Below are positions 17,047 through 24,887 of a stretch of 64,000 nucleotides of DNA, piece by piece. The position numbers and the translations under genes were made by a program. The notes under the pieces are model-generated. The model was given only the letters and a program-made list of their open reading frames with translations, made no database searches and was not told where the DNA came from. The stretch is from Paenibacillus beijingensis (GTDB lineage Bacteria; Bacillota; Bacilli; Paenibacillales; Paenibacillaceae), in the NCBI RefSeq assembly GCF_000961095.1, contig NZ_CP011058.1:1269001-1333000 (forward strand), written 5' to 3'. Position 1 is the first letter of the stretch; every line of letters begins with the position of its first letter.

Positions 17047-17762
17047 GGCATTTCTCCTCCCGAAGCTGTCAAGCCAAGCGCATGTTCCATGCTGCTCAAA
17101 TGACGCATCATGGCGGCTTTGGCCGCGTCTGAGTCCCGTTGTTTGAGCGCCGCCATGATGCACGCATGCTCCTCCCATGACTGCTCGATCCGTTTGGGCA
17201 ATTTGGCCGCCTCGGTCCGGACGTCGCTGAGCAGATCCGTCAAATGCTGCATAATCCGGTAGGTGACGGAATTGCCGGATAGCTGCGCAAGCGTTAGATG
17301 AAACCGCTGATCCCGGTAAGCGAGCTCCTGCGCGTCGACCGGTCCGTTTAGCACGGCCCCGATCGTGCCGGTCACGAAGTCATCCAGGGCGGCTATTTGC
17401 CGGTCGGTTGAGCGCTGGATGACCCATTCGACGCCCTGCGTTTCAAGCAGCTTGCGAATTTCGAACAGATCGGCGAATTGATGGCTCCGCACCAGAAAAT
17501 TCGAGGCGAGAGAGTCCAAATTTTCGTTATGCTCGCTGACGAATACCCCCAGCCCGTGTTTAATTTCAATAAACCCGAGTGTGGCGAGAATTTTATACGA
17601 TTCCCGTATCGAGTTCCGGCTCACGTTCAACTGCCGGGCCAGCTCCCTTTCTGCCGGAAGCTTTTCTCCCGCCTTCAGCTTATTGCCCTGTATAAGCCGC
17701 TTAAAATGGTCGACCACCTGATTGGACACGCTGCTGCGGTCGAGAGTGAAAAAATCGTGCAT
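17043..17762 (-). CDS. GntR-family (FadR/FCD subfamily) transcriptional regulator
   Basis: A 239-residue repressor: winged HTH with KLPAERELARQLNVSRNSIRESYKILATLGFIEIKHGLGVFV (residues 38-78), then an all-helical FCD ligand domain with the likely metal-binding residues in YRDQRFHLTLAQLSGN and the His in SWEEHACIMAALKQRD and MMRHLSSMEHAL. First gene of the tctBAC operon. Perfect palindrome GTGGTC-C-GACCAC at 17859-17871, the FadR-type operator core, lies 97 bases upstream, so it likely controls its own operon in response to the transported carboxylate. Confidence 0.92.
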   Translation of the reverse strand: MHDFFTLDRSSVSNQVVDHFKRLIQGNKLKAGEKLPAERELARQLNVSRNSIRESYKILATLGFIEIKHGLGVFVSEHNENLDSLASNFLVRSHQFADLFEIRKLLETQGVEWVIQRSTDRQIAALDDFVTGTIGAVLNGPVDAQELAYRDQRFHLTLAQLSGNSVTYRIMQHLTDLLSDVRTEAAKLPKRIEQSWEEHACIMAALKQRDSDAAKAAMMRHLSSMEHALGLTASGGEMP

Positions 17763-17858
17763 CGCGCTTACGATTACCTCCTTGCTCCAATTGCCTGCAT
17801 ATGAGGAAAGACGGCCCTTTTGCGCCGATGAGTCCGGTCAGCGGAGGTCGGAGGTGGT

Positions 17859-17871
17859 GTGGTCCGACCAC
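17859..17871. promoter_or_regulatory. FadR-subfamily operator
   Basis: GTGGTC-C-GACCAC, a perfect 13-bp palindrome matching the TGGTNNNACCA core bound by FadR-like GntR regulators (LldR, PdhR). It is upstream of the gntR-tctBAC operon. Confidence 0.8.
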
Positions 17872-17935
17872 CTGATCTAAAAAAAATATGCATGTCGGAC
17901 GCAGATCAGGACGTTTACAAGCTCTTTTTTCCATG

Positions 17936-17983
17936 AAAAAAGAGACCTTCTCCTATGATGGTTCACCCATCGGAAAAGGCCTC
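17936..17983 (-). terminator. terminator or leader hairpin read on the minus strand
   Basis: On the minus strand GAGGCCTTTTCC (17983-17972) pairs with GGAGAAGGTCTC (17953-17942), with an inner GATGG/CCATC stem, and is followed by TTTTTT. It would stop transcripts coming from the TnpB remnant before the FadR regulator gene; an attenuator role is also possible. The rest of 17984-18150 shows nothing. Confidence 0.7.
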
Positions 17984-18149
17984 CTGCGATCAGGTCAGCA
18001 CTCATTATACATACTATTTCGCTTTGAATAATCAATATTATATCAGTCGTTATTACGGATTTCAATACAATTTTTTGCAGTTGCTGTAAAGGAGTGGGCC
18101 AGATCATTGAATGCCTACAGGTCTCTGCAAAACAGCAGGTTTGCTGCCG

Positions 18150-18244
18150 TCTTTCGCTGCATGCAGCGGAGAATCCCGGTGGATTGGTTCAGTAAGCAAC
18201 ACTTTTGCAAGTGGGTGGGAACTCACCTTCTACTACTTCTCGCT
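18150..18244 (-). other. probable right end / omega-RNA region of the truncated TnpB element
   Basis: Downstream of the TnpB remnant stop, in the position where IS200/IS605 elements carry the right-end hairpin and omega RNA. CGCTGCATGCAGCG (18155-18168) is a perfect 14-bp palindrome, and GGTG-GGAACT-CACC forms a second small hairpin at about 18217-18230. The exact end cannot be fixed. Confidence 0.45.
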
Positions 18245-18740
18245 TTACGCGATCCGTAGATACTTGATCTTTTTGGTTTTGCCCAGGTACCTTATATCTC
18301 CATGGAGATGTTTGGACAATATCCCTTTGCTGCCGTGAACATCACGATGCTCCGTATAGCCGCAGGTACAGATATACACTCTTGTAGAAGTCTTCTTCCT
18401 TCTACCGCAACAAGGACATTGTTGACTCGTGAAACTTTCGTCGATCCGATGGATCTGAGTCCCGTGTTCTTCAAGCTTGTAGGCAAGCAGCTTCAGGATT
18501 TGGCCAAACCGCCAGTTGGAAAGTTTTTGATTCACGACTTTTCTTCGCTTCTTCTTCGTGTTGCGCTGTACGCCTTCCACTTGACCGACGACGACTTCCT
18601 TCACTTCGTTTTCCGTGCACCACTGTACAAAATTCCGTGTCGTTTTGTGGATCGCGTCGCTTAATTGACGGTAGCTTTTGCTCAATATGTATTTCATCGC
18701 CCGGTTGTATTTTTTCCATTGACGGCTGCCTTTTTTGCAC
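18245..18740 (-). pseudogene. tnpB: truncated IS200/IS605-type TnpB (C-terminal part)
   Basis: Only the C-terminal part of an RNA-guided TnpB nuclease is left (ORF 18245-18697; homology in frame back to about 18740, GSRQWKKYNRA). Present: the RuvC-II area VVVGQVEGVQ, the zinc ribbon CPCC...CTC and the RuvC-III segment HRDVHGS with the catalytic Asp. RuvC-I and the N-terminal RNA-binding domain are missing. The break at about 18740 runs directly into an oppositely oriented redoxin fragment, so a deletion or recombination removed the element's left end. Confidence 0.82.
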
Positions 18741-18937
18741 TTGCTCTGCCCGTCCTGCTCGACAAGGAGGGAGAAGCTGCGCAGAAATATGAGATTCGCC
18801 CGATTCCGTCCACTTTCTTTATCAATAAAGATGGAATCATTGTGGACGGCGTATTGGGGGCGCTTGACCAGACTTTGCTGGAAGGCAAAATCGGGAACTT
18901 ATCAATAGCTAAGATGGCTGACCGGACACTCCATTAG
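18741..18937 (+). pseudogene. C-terminal fragment of a TlpA/ResA-like thiol-disulfide redoxin
   Basis: LPVLLDKEGEAAQKYEIRP then PSTFFINKDGIIVDGVLGAL is the C-terminal half of the thioredoxin fold of TlpA/ResA proteins, with the cis-Pro in IRPIPSTFF. The half with the CxxC site, and the start, are missing; homology begins at the junction with the TnpB remnant. It ends with KMADRTLH just before the catalase fragment. Confidence 0.8.
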
Positions 18938-18949
18938 CAGCAATCGGGT

Positions 18950-19099
18950 GCCGGTTAACTCGGTTCTGCCGATACCGTACGTGATCCGCGCGGATTTGCC
19001 GTAAAATTCTGCACAGAAGAAGGAAATTATGACTTAGTTGGCAACAATACCCCTGTTTTCTTCATTCGTGATGCGATTAAATTCCCCGATTTTATCAAT
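18950..19099 (+). pseudogene. katA: catalase fragment (N-terminal side of the split gene)
   Basis: Frame beginning at 18950 reads AG-stop-LGSADTVRDPRGFAVKF and then TEEGNYDLVGNNTPVFFIRD and AIKFPDFIN, the conserved catalase segment with the haem-pocket Asn (VGNN). The stop is TAA at 18956-18958, where catalases usually have Glu (AGE). About 100 N-terminal residues including the distal His are absent. The frame is interrupted after ATC AAT by the TnpB element and continues exactly at 20541. Confidence 0.9.
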
Positions 19100-19174
19100 T
19101 AACCGCAGAAGACTCCCTCCTCTACAGGTGGTGAGATGAATGCGGTTTTTTTGACTTTCTGTGTTTTTTTGTAA

Positions 19175-19186
19175 GAACATACGTTT
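19175..19186. promoter_or_regulatory. LexA-like box in the tnpB promoter region
   Basis: GAAC-ATAC-GTTT differs from the Bacillus-type SOS box core GAACN4GTTC by one base. It lies about 40 bases before the tnpB start and upstream of a TAAAAT (19197-19202) that may be the -10 element. Confidence 0.4.
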
Positions 19187-19225
19187 CGTTTTGTGGTAAA
19201 ATATTGGTGAAGGAGGTGAAACAAA

Positions 19226-20476
19226 GTGAAATTGGTCTACAAGTGGTCGCCAAGCCTCACTGCGGAGCAACTTTCTATTTTGGAAGATTTGGCTTTTCAT
19301 ACGACCAAGCTCTACAATATCGCCAATCACCGGTGCCGGGAAGAAGGGTTCCTTCCCTACGTGAAACTGGAGAAAGAACTAAAGTCGAATTGGCACCACG
19401 ATTATCTCCACTCGCATACCTACCAGCAATGTCTGAAAATGGTGGAGCAAAACTGGAAGAGCTTCTTTGCTTCCAGCAAAGATTTCAAGAAGAACCCGCA
19501 TAAATATAAAGGCACCCCCCAGCCTCCCAAGTACAAGCACGTCAACAATCGCAAGAATGAAATCATTTTCACCAAGTTTGCGATTCGCTTACAGGAGAAT
19601 GTGCTCAAGCTATCGTTATCGAAGAAGATGCAGGAACGTCATCAGGTTGACAGTTTTCATGTTGTCCTTGATCCGGACAACATGCCGTTTGACGTCACCA
19701 CCCTTCAGCAGATTCGATTCCAATGGCGGCAAAGCCTCCGTACATGGGAGATGGTGATGATCTACAAACAGAAAGAACGGGTACTTCCGAAGACCTTTAC
19801 CAACACCATGTCCATTGATTTGGGCGTCGATAATTTGGCTGCGCTCACGTTCCTGGAAGGCGAGGACAGTTACCTCATCAACGGAAAGCCCTTGAAGAGC
19901 AAAAACAGCTACTACAACAAAGAAATCGCGCGTCTGACCTCCATCGTCATGAAGCAAACCGGAACGAGCGAGGACTTCATCCGCACCCGACGCATTCGTT
20001 CTCTGCAGGGGAAACGAAACCGGTATGTCCATAACTTTCTGCATCAAGCCAGCCGGCAGATCGTAGATCTGGCTGTGGAGCATCAATGCCGCACGATCGT
20101 CATCGGCAAGATGAAAGGCATCAAGCAAGAACATCCATGCAAAATGTTTGTCCAAATCCCTCATGCCCGCTTCGTTGATTTGATCACCTATAAGGCAAAG
20201 CTCGCTGGGATTAAGGTAACCAGTCAGAATGAAGCCTACACGAGCGGTTGTTCGGCTTTGGACGAAGAAAACATTTCGCAGAAATCGTATGCGCCGGAGC
20301 GCCGGATTCATCGCGGGCTATTCGTATCGAATATGGGACTTGTAATCAATGCGGATGTAAATGGAAGTCTGAATATATTGCGGAAATACATGAAGCAAAA
20401 AGGTAGTCCTGATCTGATTCGTTCAGCAAGGGATAATGGGTGCTTGAAGCATCCGAAGCGTATCCTTGTCGGCTAA
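19226..20476 (+). CDS. tnpB: RNA-guided nuclease TnpB, IS200/IS605 family
   Basis: Full-length, 416 residues, GTG start with a near-perfect AAGGAGGTG site. N-terminal helical domain (LTAEQLSILEDLAFHTTKLYN), RuvC-I SIDLGVDNLAAL (Asp), the RNA-contacting KRNRYVHNFLHQASRQIV helix, RuvC-II IVIGKMKGIKQE and RuvC-III INADVNGSLNILRK (Asp). At RuvC-II the canonical Glu position is Gly, while the segment NEAYTSGCS has a Glu that may take its place, as in TnpB groups with a rearranged catalytic site. The zinc ribbon is lost (only one Cys). The omega RNA should come from the gene's 3' end and reach into katA. Confidence 0.92.
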   Translation: MKLVYKWSPSLTAEQLSILEDLAFHTTKLYNIANHRCREEGFLPYVKLEKELKSNWHHDYLHSHTYQQCLKMVEQNWKSFFASSKDFKKNPHKYKGTPQPPKYKHVNNRKNEIIFTKFAIRLQENVLKLSLSKKMQERHQVDSFHVVLDPDNMPFDVTTLQQIRFQWRQSLRTWEMVMIYKQKERVLPKTFTNTMSIDLGVDNLAALTFLEGEDSYLINGKPLKSKNSYYNKEIARLTSIVMKQTGTSEDFIRTRRIRSLQGKRNRYVHNFLHQASRQIVDLAVEHQCRTIVIGKMKGIKQEHPCKMFVQIPHARFVDLITYKAKLAGIKVTSQNEAYTSGCSALDEENISQKSYAPERRIHRGLFVSNMGLVINADVNGSLNILRKYMKQKGSPDLIRSARDNGCLKHPKRILVG

Positions 20477-20540
20477 GACTTGGAACGTTTGAATCCCCCA
20501 CCCCTAAGGGGGCTGCCCGTAGGTGGCGGGAGACTTCAAT
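20477..20540 (+). ncRNA. probable omega-RNA scaffold end at the right end of the TnpB element
   Basis: The 3' untranslated part of tnpB up to the element's right end, with a small CCCC-TAA-GGGG hairpin (20501-20511) nested in the larger right-end stem (20495-20530). In this family the omega RNA spans the tnpB 3' end and right end and takes its guide from the flank, here the first bases of katA after 20540. Inferred from the family, no direct evidence of transcription. Confidence 0.55.
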
Positions 20541-21560
20541 CATACGCAAAAACGCCATCCGCAAACACACTTGAAAAACCCGAATGCGGTCTGGGATTTC
20601 TGGTCTTTATCTCCTGAATCATTGCATCAAGTGACCATTTTAATGTCCGATCGCGGAATTCCGGCAACACTCCGACATATGCATGGTTTTGGCAGCCACA
20701 CCTTTAAATGGGTGAATGCCGAAGGTCAAAGCGTATGGGTGAAATATCATTTCAAAACGGAACAAGGTATAAAAAACCTTGATGTCGACCTCGCCTCCAA
20801 GCTTGCCGGTGAAAATCCGGATTATCATCTCGAGGATTTATTCAACGCCATTGAGAATGGCGACTTCCCGGAATGGAAATTGTATGTTCAAATCATGCCG
20901 TTAGAAGATGCAAGCACCTATCGTTTTGATCCATTCGATGTAACGAAGGTATGGTCTCAGAAGGACTACCCGTTAATCGAAGTGGGCCGCATGGTATTGG
21001 ACAGAAATCCGGAAAACTATTTTGCCGAAGTTGAACAGGCAACATTTTCTCCGGGATCGTTTGTGCCGGGTATCGAAGCTTCACCGGATAAAATGCTGCA
21101 AGGCCGTCTCTTCGCATACTCCGACGCTCACCGTTACCGCGTTGGCGCTAATCATAATGCGCTGCCGATCAACCGTCCGGTAGCAGAAGTGAATAATTAT
21201 CAGCGCGACGGGCAAATGCGATTTGACAACAACGGCGGGGCTTCGGTTTACTATGAACCGAACAGCTACGGCGGATCAACCGAATCTCCTCAAAACAAGC
21301 CGGCTCCTTTCGTGGTATCCGGTCTGGCCGACAGCGTTGCCTATGACCATGACGATCATTATACGCAAGCCGGTGACTTATACCGTTTGTTGAGTGAAGA
21401 GGAACGGACACGTCTGATCCAAAACATTGTCGGTGCCATGAAACCTGTTGAACGAGACGAAATTAAACTCCGTCAAATCGAACACTTCTATAAAGCCGAT
21501 CCGGAATATGGACAACGTGTCGCCGAGGGGCTTGGCCTTCCCGTACCGCAAGGCGTTTAA
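20541..21560 (+). pseudogene. katA: catalase, C-terminal two thirds of the split gene
   Basis: From HTQKRHPQTHLKNPNAVWDFW to the stop, 339 residues of a clade 3 small-subunit catalase: SPESLHQVT, GSHTFKWVNAEG and the proximal haem-ligand region RLFAYSDAHRYRVG. An ATG-like start in frame at 20523 lies within the right end of the inserted element, so the apparent 345-residue ORF is not a real gene start. The missing N-terminus carries the distal His; this locus cannot give a working catalase unless the element is excised and the upstream nonsense and truncation are also repaired. Confidence 0.92.
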
Positions 21561-21623
21561 TCACTCGAATAGACCGAGGCTGATGCGGCAGGTTGTTAAC
21601 GTTTAATTCGTTGATATGGAAAA

Positions 21624-21669
21624 AAATGCGCTAGTGGAGAAAATGATATCTTTCTTCACTAGCGCATTT
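21624..21669. terminator. convergent terminator between katA remnant and SLH gene
   Basis: Perfect 13-bp arms AAATGCGCTAGTG (21624-21636) and CACTAGCGCATTT (21657-21669), with a further GAGAAA/TTTCTT extension in the loop and A/T runs on both sides. Confidence 0.9.
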
Positions 21670-21689
21670 ACTATAAGCAATCCGGGCCC

Positions 21690-22802
21690 TTACATCTCCT
21701 CGGTCTGCTCCGGCAAGTACCGGATTAACGATTCTTTGCCGAGCTCGGCGTACTCGCCTTCATGAGCTATAACAGACGCTTCCTCGATCCAGCCGAACGC
21801 CCAATGCGTACGATCGACGTCGGGAAAATGCTGCACGACCTCTGTTTTGCCATCGGCAAGCGGACCTCTGGACAGCCCGATATCGATCAGCTTGGCCGCC
21901 TCGTCGCGCCGCAGAAATTGGTCCGGTTCGAACGCGATGGCTGTGAGACCGTCCACCATTCCGAGCGTTTTGGCGGTGCCGACCAAATCCTGCGCCCAGT
22001 GGCCGTCTACGTCGCCGAAGGAAGGCAGCGGAACGGGATGAATTCCGCGCAGCCGCAAAATGAGCGCGGTCATTTCCGCCCGCGTAATCGGCTCGTCCGG
22101 CCGGAATTTGCCGCCGCTTCCTTGCATGTACCCTTCCTGCGTCACTTTGACGATATAATCGCGAGCCCAGTGGCTTTCGTATACATCGGCGTATTGGACG
22201 GGCGGGTCCGGCTTTATTTCGAGGTTTTTGATGCGGGCGATAACCGCCGCCGCTTCCGCCCGGCTCAGATTGAATTCGGGATGGAACTTGCCGTCCGGAT
22301 AGCCTTTAAAGAACGGCTGGTCCGTCTGCGGACCCGCTTCCAGCCGGACGGCGGGAATCGTCACCGACACCCCCGAATCCGATTGGGCTGTGCCGCTTAT
22401 GGCAATCGAAGTACCCGCCTGCACGTCTGCTCCGACCTTCAGGTTGAAATCGAAAGCGGCGGTGCCGTTCGCCGGTATATCGTTCACGCTCCACTGCAGC
22501 GTTCTCAGTTCGGCAAGCCACTTGGCTTCGCCCGCCGAGCTTACTTCCAGTTCCAAAGGGACAAAAAGGTTAATGCTTGCTTTCGATACCGCTTCGCCGA
22601 CGCCATTATGTACGAGCAAATGAAACGACGCCTCCCCGCCCGGAGCCACCTTATCCTGGTCGGCGATCAGCTGTACATCGAGCGCGGTTTGCGTTTGCGT
22701 TTCGGCAAACGTCGTGAAAGGGCAGGCGAAGGCAACGAGCAGCAGCAGCCCAAGCAAGCGCACCGATATTTGCCCCGGCCTCCTGTTTGTTTTCGTTCTC
22801 AT
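21690..22802 (-). CDS. SLH-domain cell-surface protein
   Basis: A 370-residue exported protein: signal peptide (LLGLLLLVAFACPFTTFAE), an immunoglobulin-like DUF11-type domain (about residues 35-150, APGGEASFHLLVHNGVGEAV), then S-layer homology repeats: FKGYPDGKFHPEFNLSRAEAAAVI, the second with YADVYESHWARDYI, FRPDEPITRAEMTALILRL, and the third with FGDVDGHWAQDLV, FEPDQFLRRDEAAKLI; a partial fourth FPDVDRTHWAFGW closes it. SLH repeats anchor proteins to pyruvylated wall polymer. Start chosen at MRTKTNRR with AAGGAGG eight bases upstream. Confidence 0.92.
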   Translation of the reverse strand: MRTKTNRRPGQISVRLLGLLLLVAFACPFTTFAETQTQTALDVQLIADQDKVAPGGEASFHLLVHNGVGEAVSKASINLFVPLELEVSSAGEAKWLAELRTLQWSVNDIPANGTAAFDFNLKVGADVQAGTSIAISGTAQSDSGVSVTIPAVRLEAGPQTDQPFFKGYPDGKFHPEFNLSRAEAAAVIARIKNLEIKPDPPVQYADVYESHWARDYIVKVTQEGYMQGSGGKFRPDEPITRAEMTALILRLRGIHPVPLPSFGDVDGHWAQDLVGTAKTLGMVDGLTAIAFEPDQFLRRDEAAKLIDIGLSRGPLADGKTEVVQHFPDVDRTHWAFGWIEEASVIAHEGEYAELGKESLIRYLPEQTEEM

Positions 22803-22903
22803 CTGTTGACCTCCTTTTTGAACCAGACTTGTTTTGCTACTGTATACTTTTCGCATTGCAAGCCCGGTTTTGGACTCTTATCTGCATCCCAATCAATAAT
22901 AAA

Positions 22904-22936
22904 CCCACCCGGTGCTGGTTAAAGCAGCCGGATGGG
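22904..22936 (-). terminator. terminator of the sugar ABC transporter operon
   Basis: On the minus strand CCCATCCGG (22936-22928) and TGCT pair with AGCA and CCGGGTGGG (22912-22904), followed by TTTATTATT. It lies 40 bases past the last permease gene. Confidence 0.82.
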
Positions 22937-22977
22937 CATTGACTTTCCTTGATTCTATTGGCGAATCCATATCCTCT

Positions 22978-23907
22978 TTATCCCTTCACAGCGCCGGCCG
23001 TAATGCCCTGAATAATATAACGCTGCATCGACAGGAAGAACAGAATGATCGGGATGATCGCCATCGTCAGCGCCGCCATCGCCAAATGCCATTCATTCGT
23101 ATACTGCCCGAAATAAACGGATGCGGCGAGCGGAATCGTCTGATTTTCCTTGGCGTTCAGCGTAATAAGCGGCAGCAGAAAATCGTTCCAGATCCAAAGC
23201 GCCTGCAGAATGGCGATCGTCGTCGTAATCGGCTTCAGAAGCGGCAGCAGTATGCGGAAGTAAACCCCAGCAGTGCCGCTGCCGTCGATATGGGCCGCCT
23301 CCTCCAGCTCCCGCGGAATCGACTTGATGAAGCCGTGATACAGGAAGAGGGCAAGCGGGATGCCAAAGCCCCAGTACATGATGATGAGGCCGTACAGCGT
23401 ATCGATCAGCCCCATATCTTTGGCCACTTTGACGAGCGGAACCATCATCGTCTGGAACGGGATGACGAGCGAAGACAGAATGGCAAGGAAGATGATCTGG
23501 CTGATCCGGCCGGGCCGGCGCACCAATTGATAGGCCGCGGCCGAGCTGATAAGCAGAATGCCGCCTACGGAAACGACGGTTACGATGAGGGAATTGATGA
23601 ATACCCCCAGGAAATTAATTTGCTTCCAGACGGTTCCGAAGTTTTTGAACTGGAATACATGCGGCAGCGAGACGGTTGAGACAACGACTTCCTGATATGT
23701 TTTCAGCCCGTTGACAAACGTAATATACAGCGGAAAAAAGAACGCGACCGCAAGCGCGATCATCAGCAGCTCGAGGATCAGCATGCCGGGCGTATACGGG
23801 GCGCCGGTCCGGTTTGCCCGTTTGACCGTTGCTTGCTTGATCTGCATCGCTTGCCCCGCCTGCTCTGCCGGTTGTTGGAGCTGAGGTGCCTGCTTTGCGA
23901 GCTTCAC
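22978..23907 (-). CDS. carbohydrate ABC transporter permease, MalG/CUT1 type
   Basis: A 309-residue inner membrane permease with six helices. The CUT1 coupling motif EELEEAAHIDGSGTAGVYFRILLPLLKP (EAA loop) lies at about residues 190-215, and the C-terminus IIQGITAGAVKG is typical of MalG partners. The start is GTG at 23907 after GGAGGTG, in a 4-base GTGA overlap with the MalF-like gene; the long N-terminal extension of the open frame is not translated. A Gln-rich leader (QQPAEQAGQAMQIKQ) precedes the first helix. Confidence 0.93.
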   Translation of the reverse strand: MKLAKQAPQLQQPAEQAGQAMQIKQATVKRANRTGAPYTPGMLILELLMIALAVAFFFPLYITFVNGLKTYQEVVVSTVSLPHVFQFKNFGTVWKQINFLGVFINSLIVTVVSVGGILLISSAAAYQLVRRPGRISQIIFLAILSSLVIPFQTMMVPLVKVAKDMGLIDTLYGLIIMYWGFGIPLALFLYHGFIKSIPRELEEAAHIDGSGTAGVYFRILLPLLKPITTTIAILQALWIWNDFLLPLITLNAKENQTIPLAASVYFGQYTNEWHLAMAALTMAIIPIILFFLSMQRYIIQGITAGAVKG

Positions 23908-24782
23908 AATTCCACCTCCCTTCGTTTCATCGCCGCGACCTGCACCAAGGTGATCGAGGCCAGCACGAGGAAGAACACGACGGCTTTGGCCGATGCGTAC
24001 GTAAACAGGTTTTTCGCGAATGCGTCCAAATAAATATGATAAGCGAGCGATTCCGTCGTCCCGAACGGCCCGCCCCTCGTTAATGCGAAGTTGAGGTCGA
24101 ACGCTTTGAAGCCGTTCGAAATGGCCAGAAACAGATTGATCGTCATCGCCGGCCGGATGAGCGGCAGCAGCACGTGCCAGAAGCGGAGGTACCGTCCCGC
24201 TCCGTCCATTTCGGCCGCTTCGAGCAGATCCTTCGGCACACCCTGCAGAGCCGCCAAGTAAATGACCATGAAGTAGCCCGCCGAATGCCATACCGTTACG
24301 ATGACGAGCGACCAGAAGGAGTGGTCGGGGAGGCTGAGCCAGTTTTTCTGGAACAGGGCCAGGCCCGTCGCTTTGCCGATTTCAGGGAACAAGCCGGTAA
24401 TGATAAACTGCCAAATAAAGCCGATAATGACCGGACCGATCACATAAGGCAGGAAGAAAGCCGTCCGCAGCACATTTTTCGTCCGCAGCGCCATATTCAG
24501 GACCAGCGCGAGAAGCAGCCCCAGAACGTTAAGGAGAATGGTAGTGGCAATGACGTATTTGAACGTAAAAACAAACGATTTGCCAAATCCGGAATCGTGC
24601 ATGAGCTTCGTATAATTGCTCCATCCCGCCCAGCGGATATGGCTGCTGATTCCGTTCCAATCCTGAAACGAGAACAGGATCGCCCTGAAGAACGGAATGA
24701 CGATGATCAGGATAAAAAAGAGTACCGCCGGCGCAACAAACGCCGTATATGCAGCCATATGGCGGGCTTTCGTTTTACTCAC
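23904..24782 (-). CDS. carbohydrate ABC transporter permease, MalF/UgpA type
   Basis: A 292-residue permease with six helices; coupling loop DLLEAAEMDGAGRYLRFWHVLLPLIRPA at about residues 195-222. The first helix is YTAFVAPAVLFFILIIVIPF. GTG start at 24782 after an AGGAGAGA site. Partner of the MalG-like permease downstream and the binding protein upstream. No ATPase gene is in the operon, as usual for CUT1 systems that share MsmX-type ATPases. Confidence 0.93.
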   Translation of the reverse strand: MSKTKARHMAAYTAFVAPAVLFFILIIVIPFFRAILFSFQDWNGISSHIRWAGWSNYTKLMHDSGFGKSFVFTFKYVIATTILLNVLGLLLALVLNMALRTKNVLRTAFFLPYVIGPVIIGFIWQFIITGLFPEIGKATGLALFQKNWLSLPDHSFWSLVIVTVWHSAGYFMVIYLAALQGVPKDLLEAAEMDGAGRYLRFWHVLLPLIRPAMTINLFLAISNGFKAFDLNFALTRGGPFGTTESLAYHIYLDAFAKNLFTYASAKAVVFFLVLASITLVQVAAMKRREVEL

Positions 24783-24825
24783 CGCTCTCTCCTCCTTTCT
24801 CTCGATTAAGATGCACGAGGGCGCA

Positions 24826-24859
24826 CCGGGAGAGGTGCGCTTGGCACGCTTCCTCCCGG
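24826..24859 (-). other. intercistronic stem-loop between binding protein and permease genes
   Basis: CCGGGAG (24826-24832) and CTCCCGG (24853-24859) form a 7-bp stem in the 105-base gap; a second GGTGC/GCACC hairpin is at about 24874-24886. Such structures commonly raise binding-protein mRNA over permease mRNA. Confidence 0.55.
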
Positions 24860-24887
24860 CACGCGGTGCGCCGCACCGTTCACCTGT

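Larger units (their letters stand above)
19096..20540 (+). mobile_element. TnpB-only IS200/IS605-type insertion in katA
   Basis: Both ends are fixed by the split catalase: removing about 1441 bases joins ATC AAT to CAT ACG in frame. A 5-base TCAAT is shared by both junctions, so the cut is ambiguous by 5 bases; TTTAT (19091-19095) abuts the left end. The left end has a hairpin with arms AACCGCA (19101-19107) and TGCGGTT (19141-19147); the right end has CCCCCACC (20495-20502) with GGTGGCGGG (20522-20530). No target duplication and no TnpA gene: a typical non-autonomous element. Confidence 0.9.

Noticed and set aside
20523..21560. Catalase ORF starting at 20523
   Set aside because: The start lies in the right end of the TnpB element; the true gene continues from 18950-19099.
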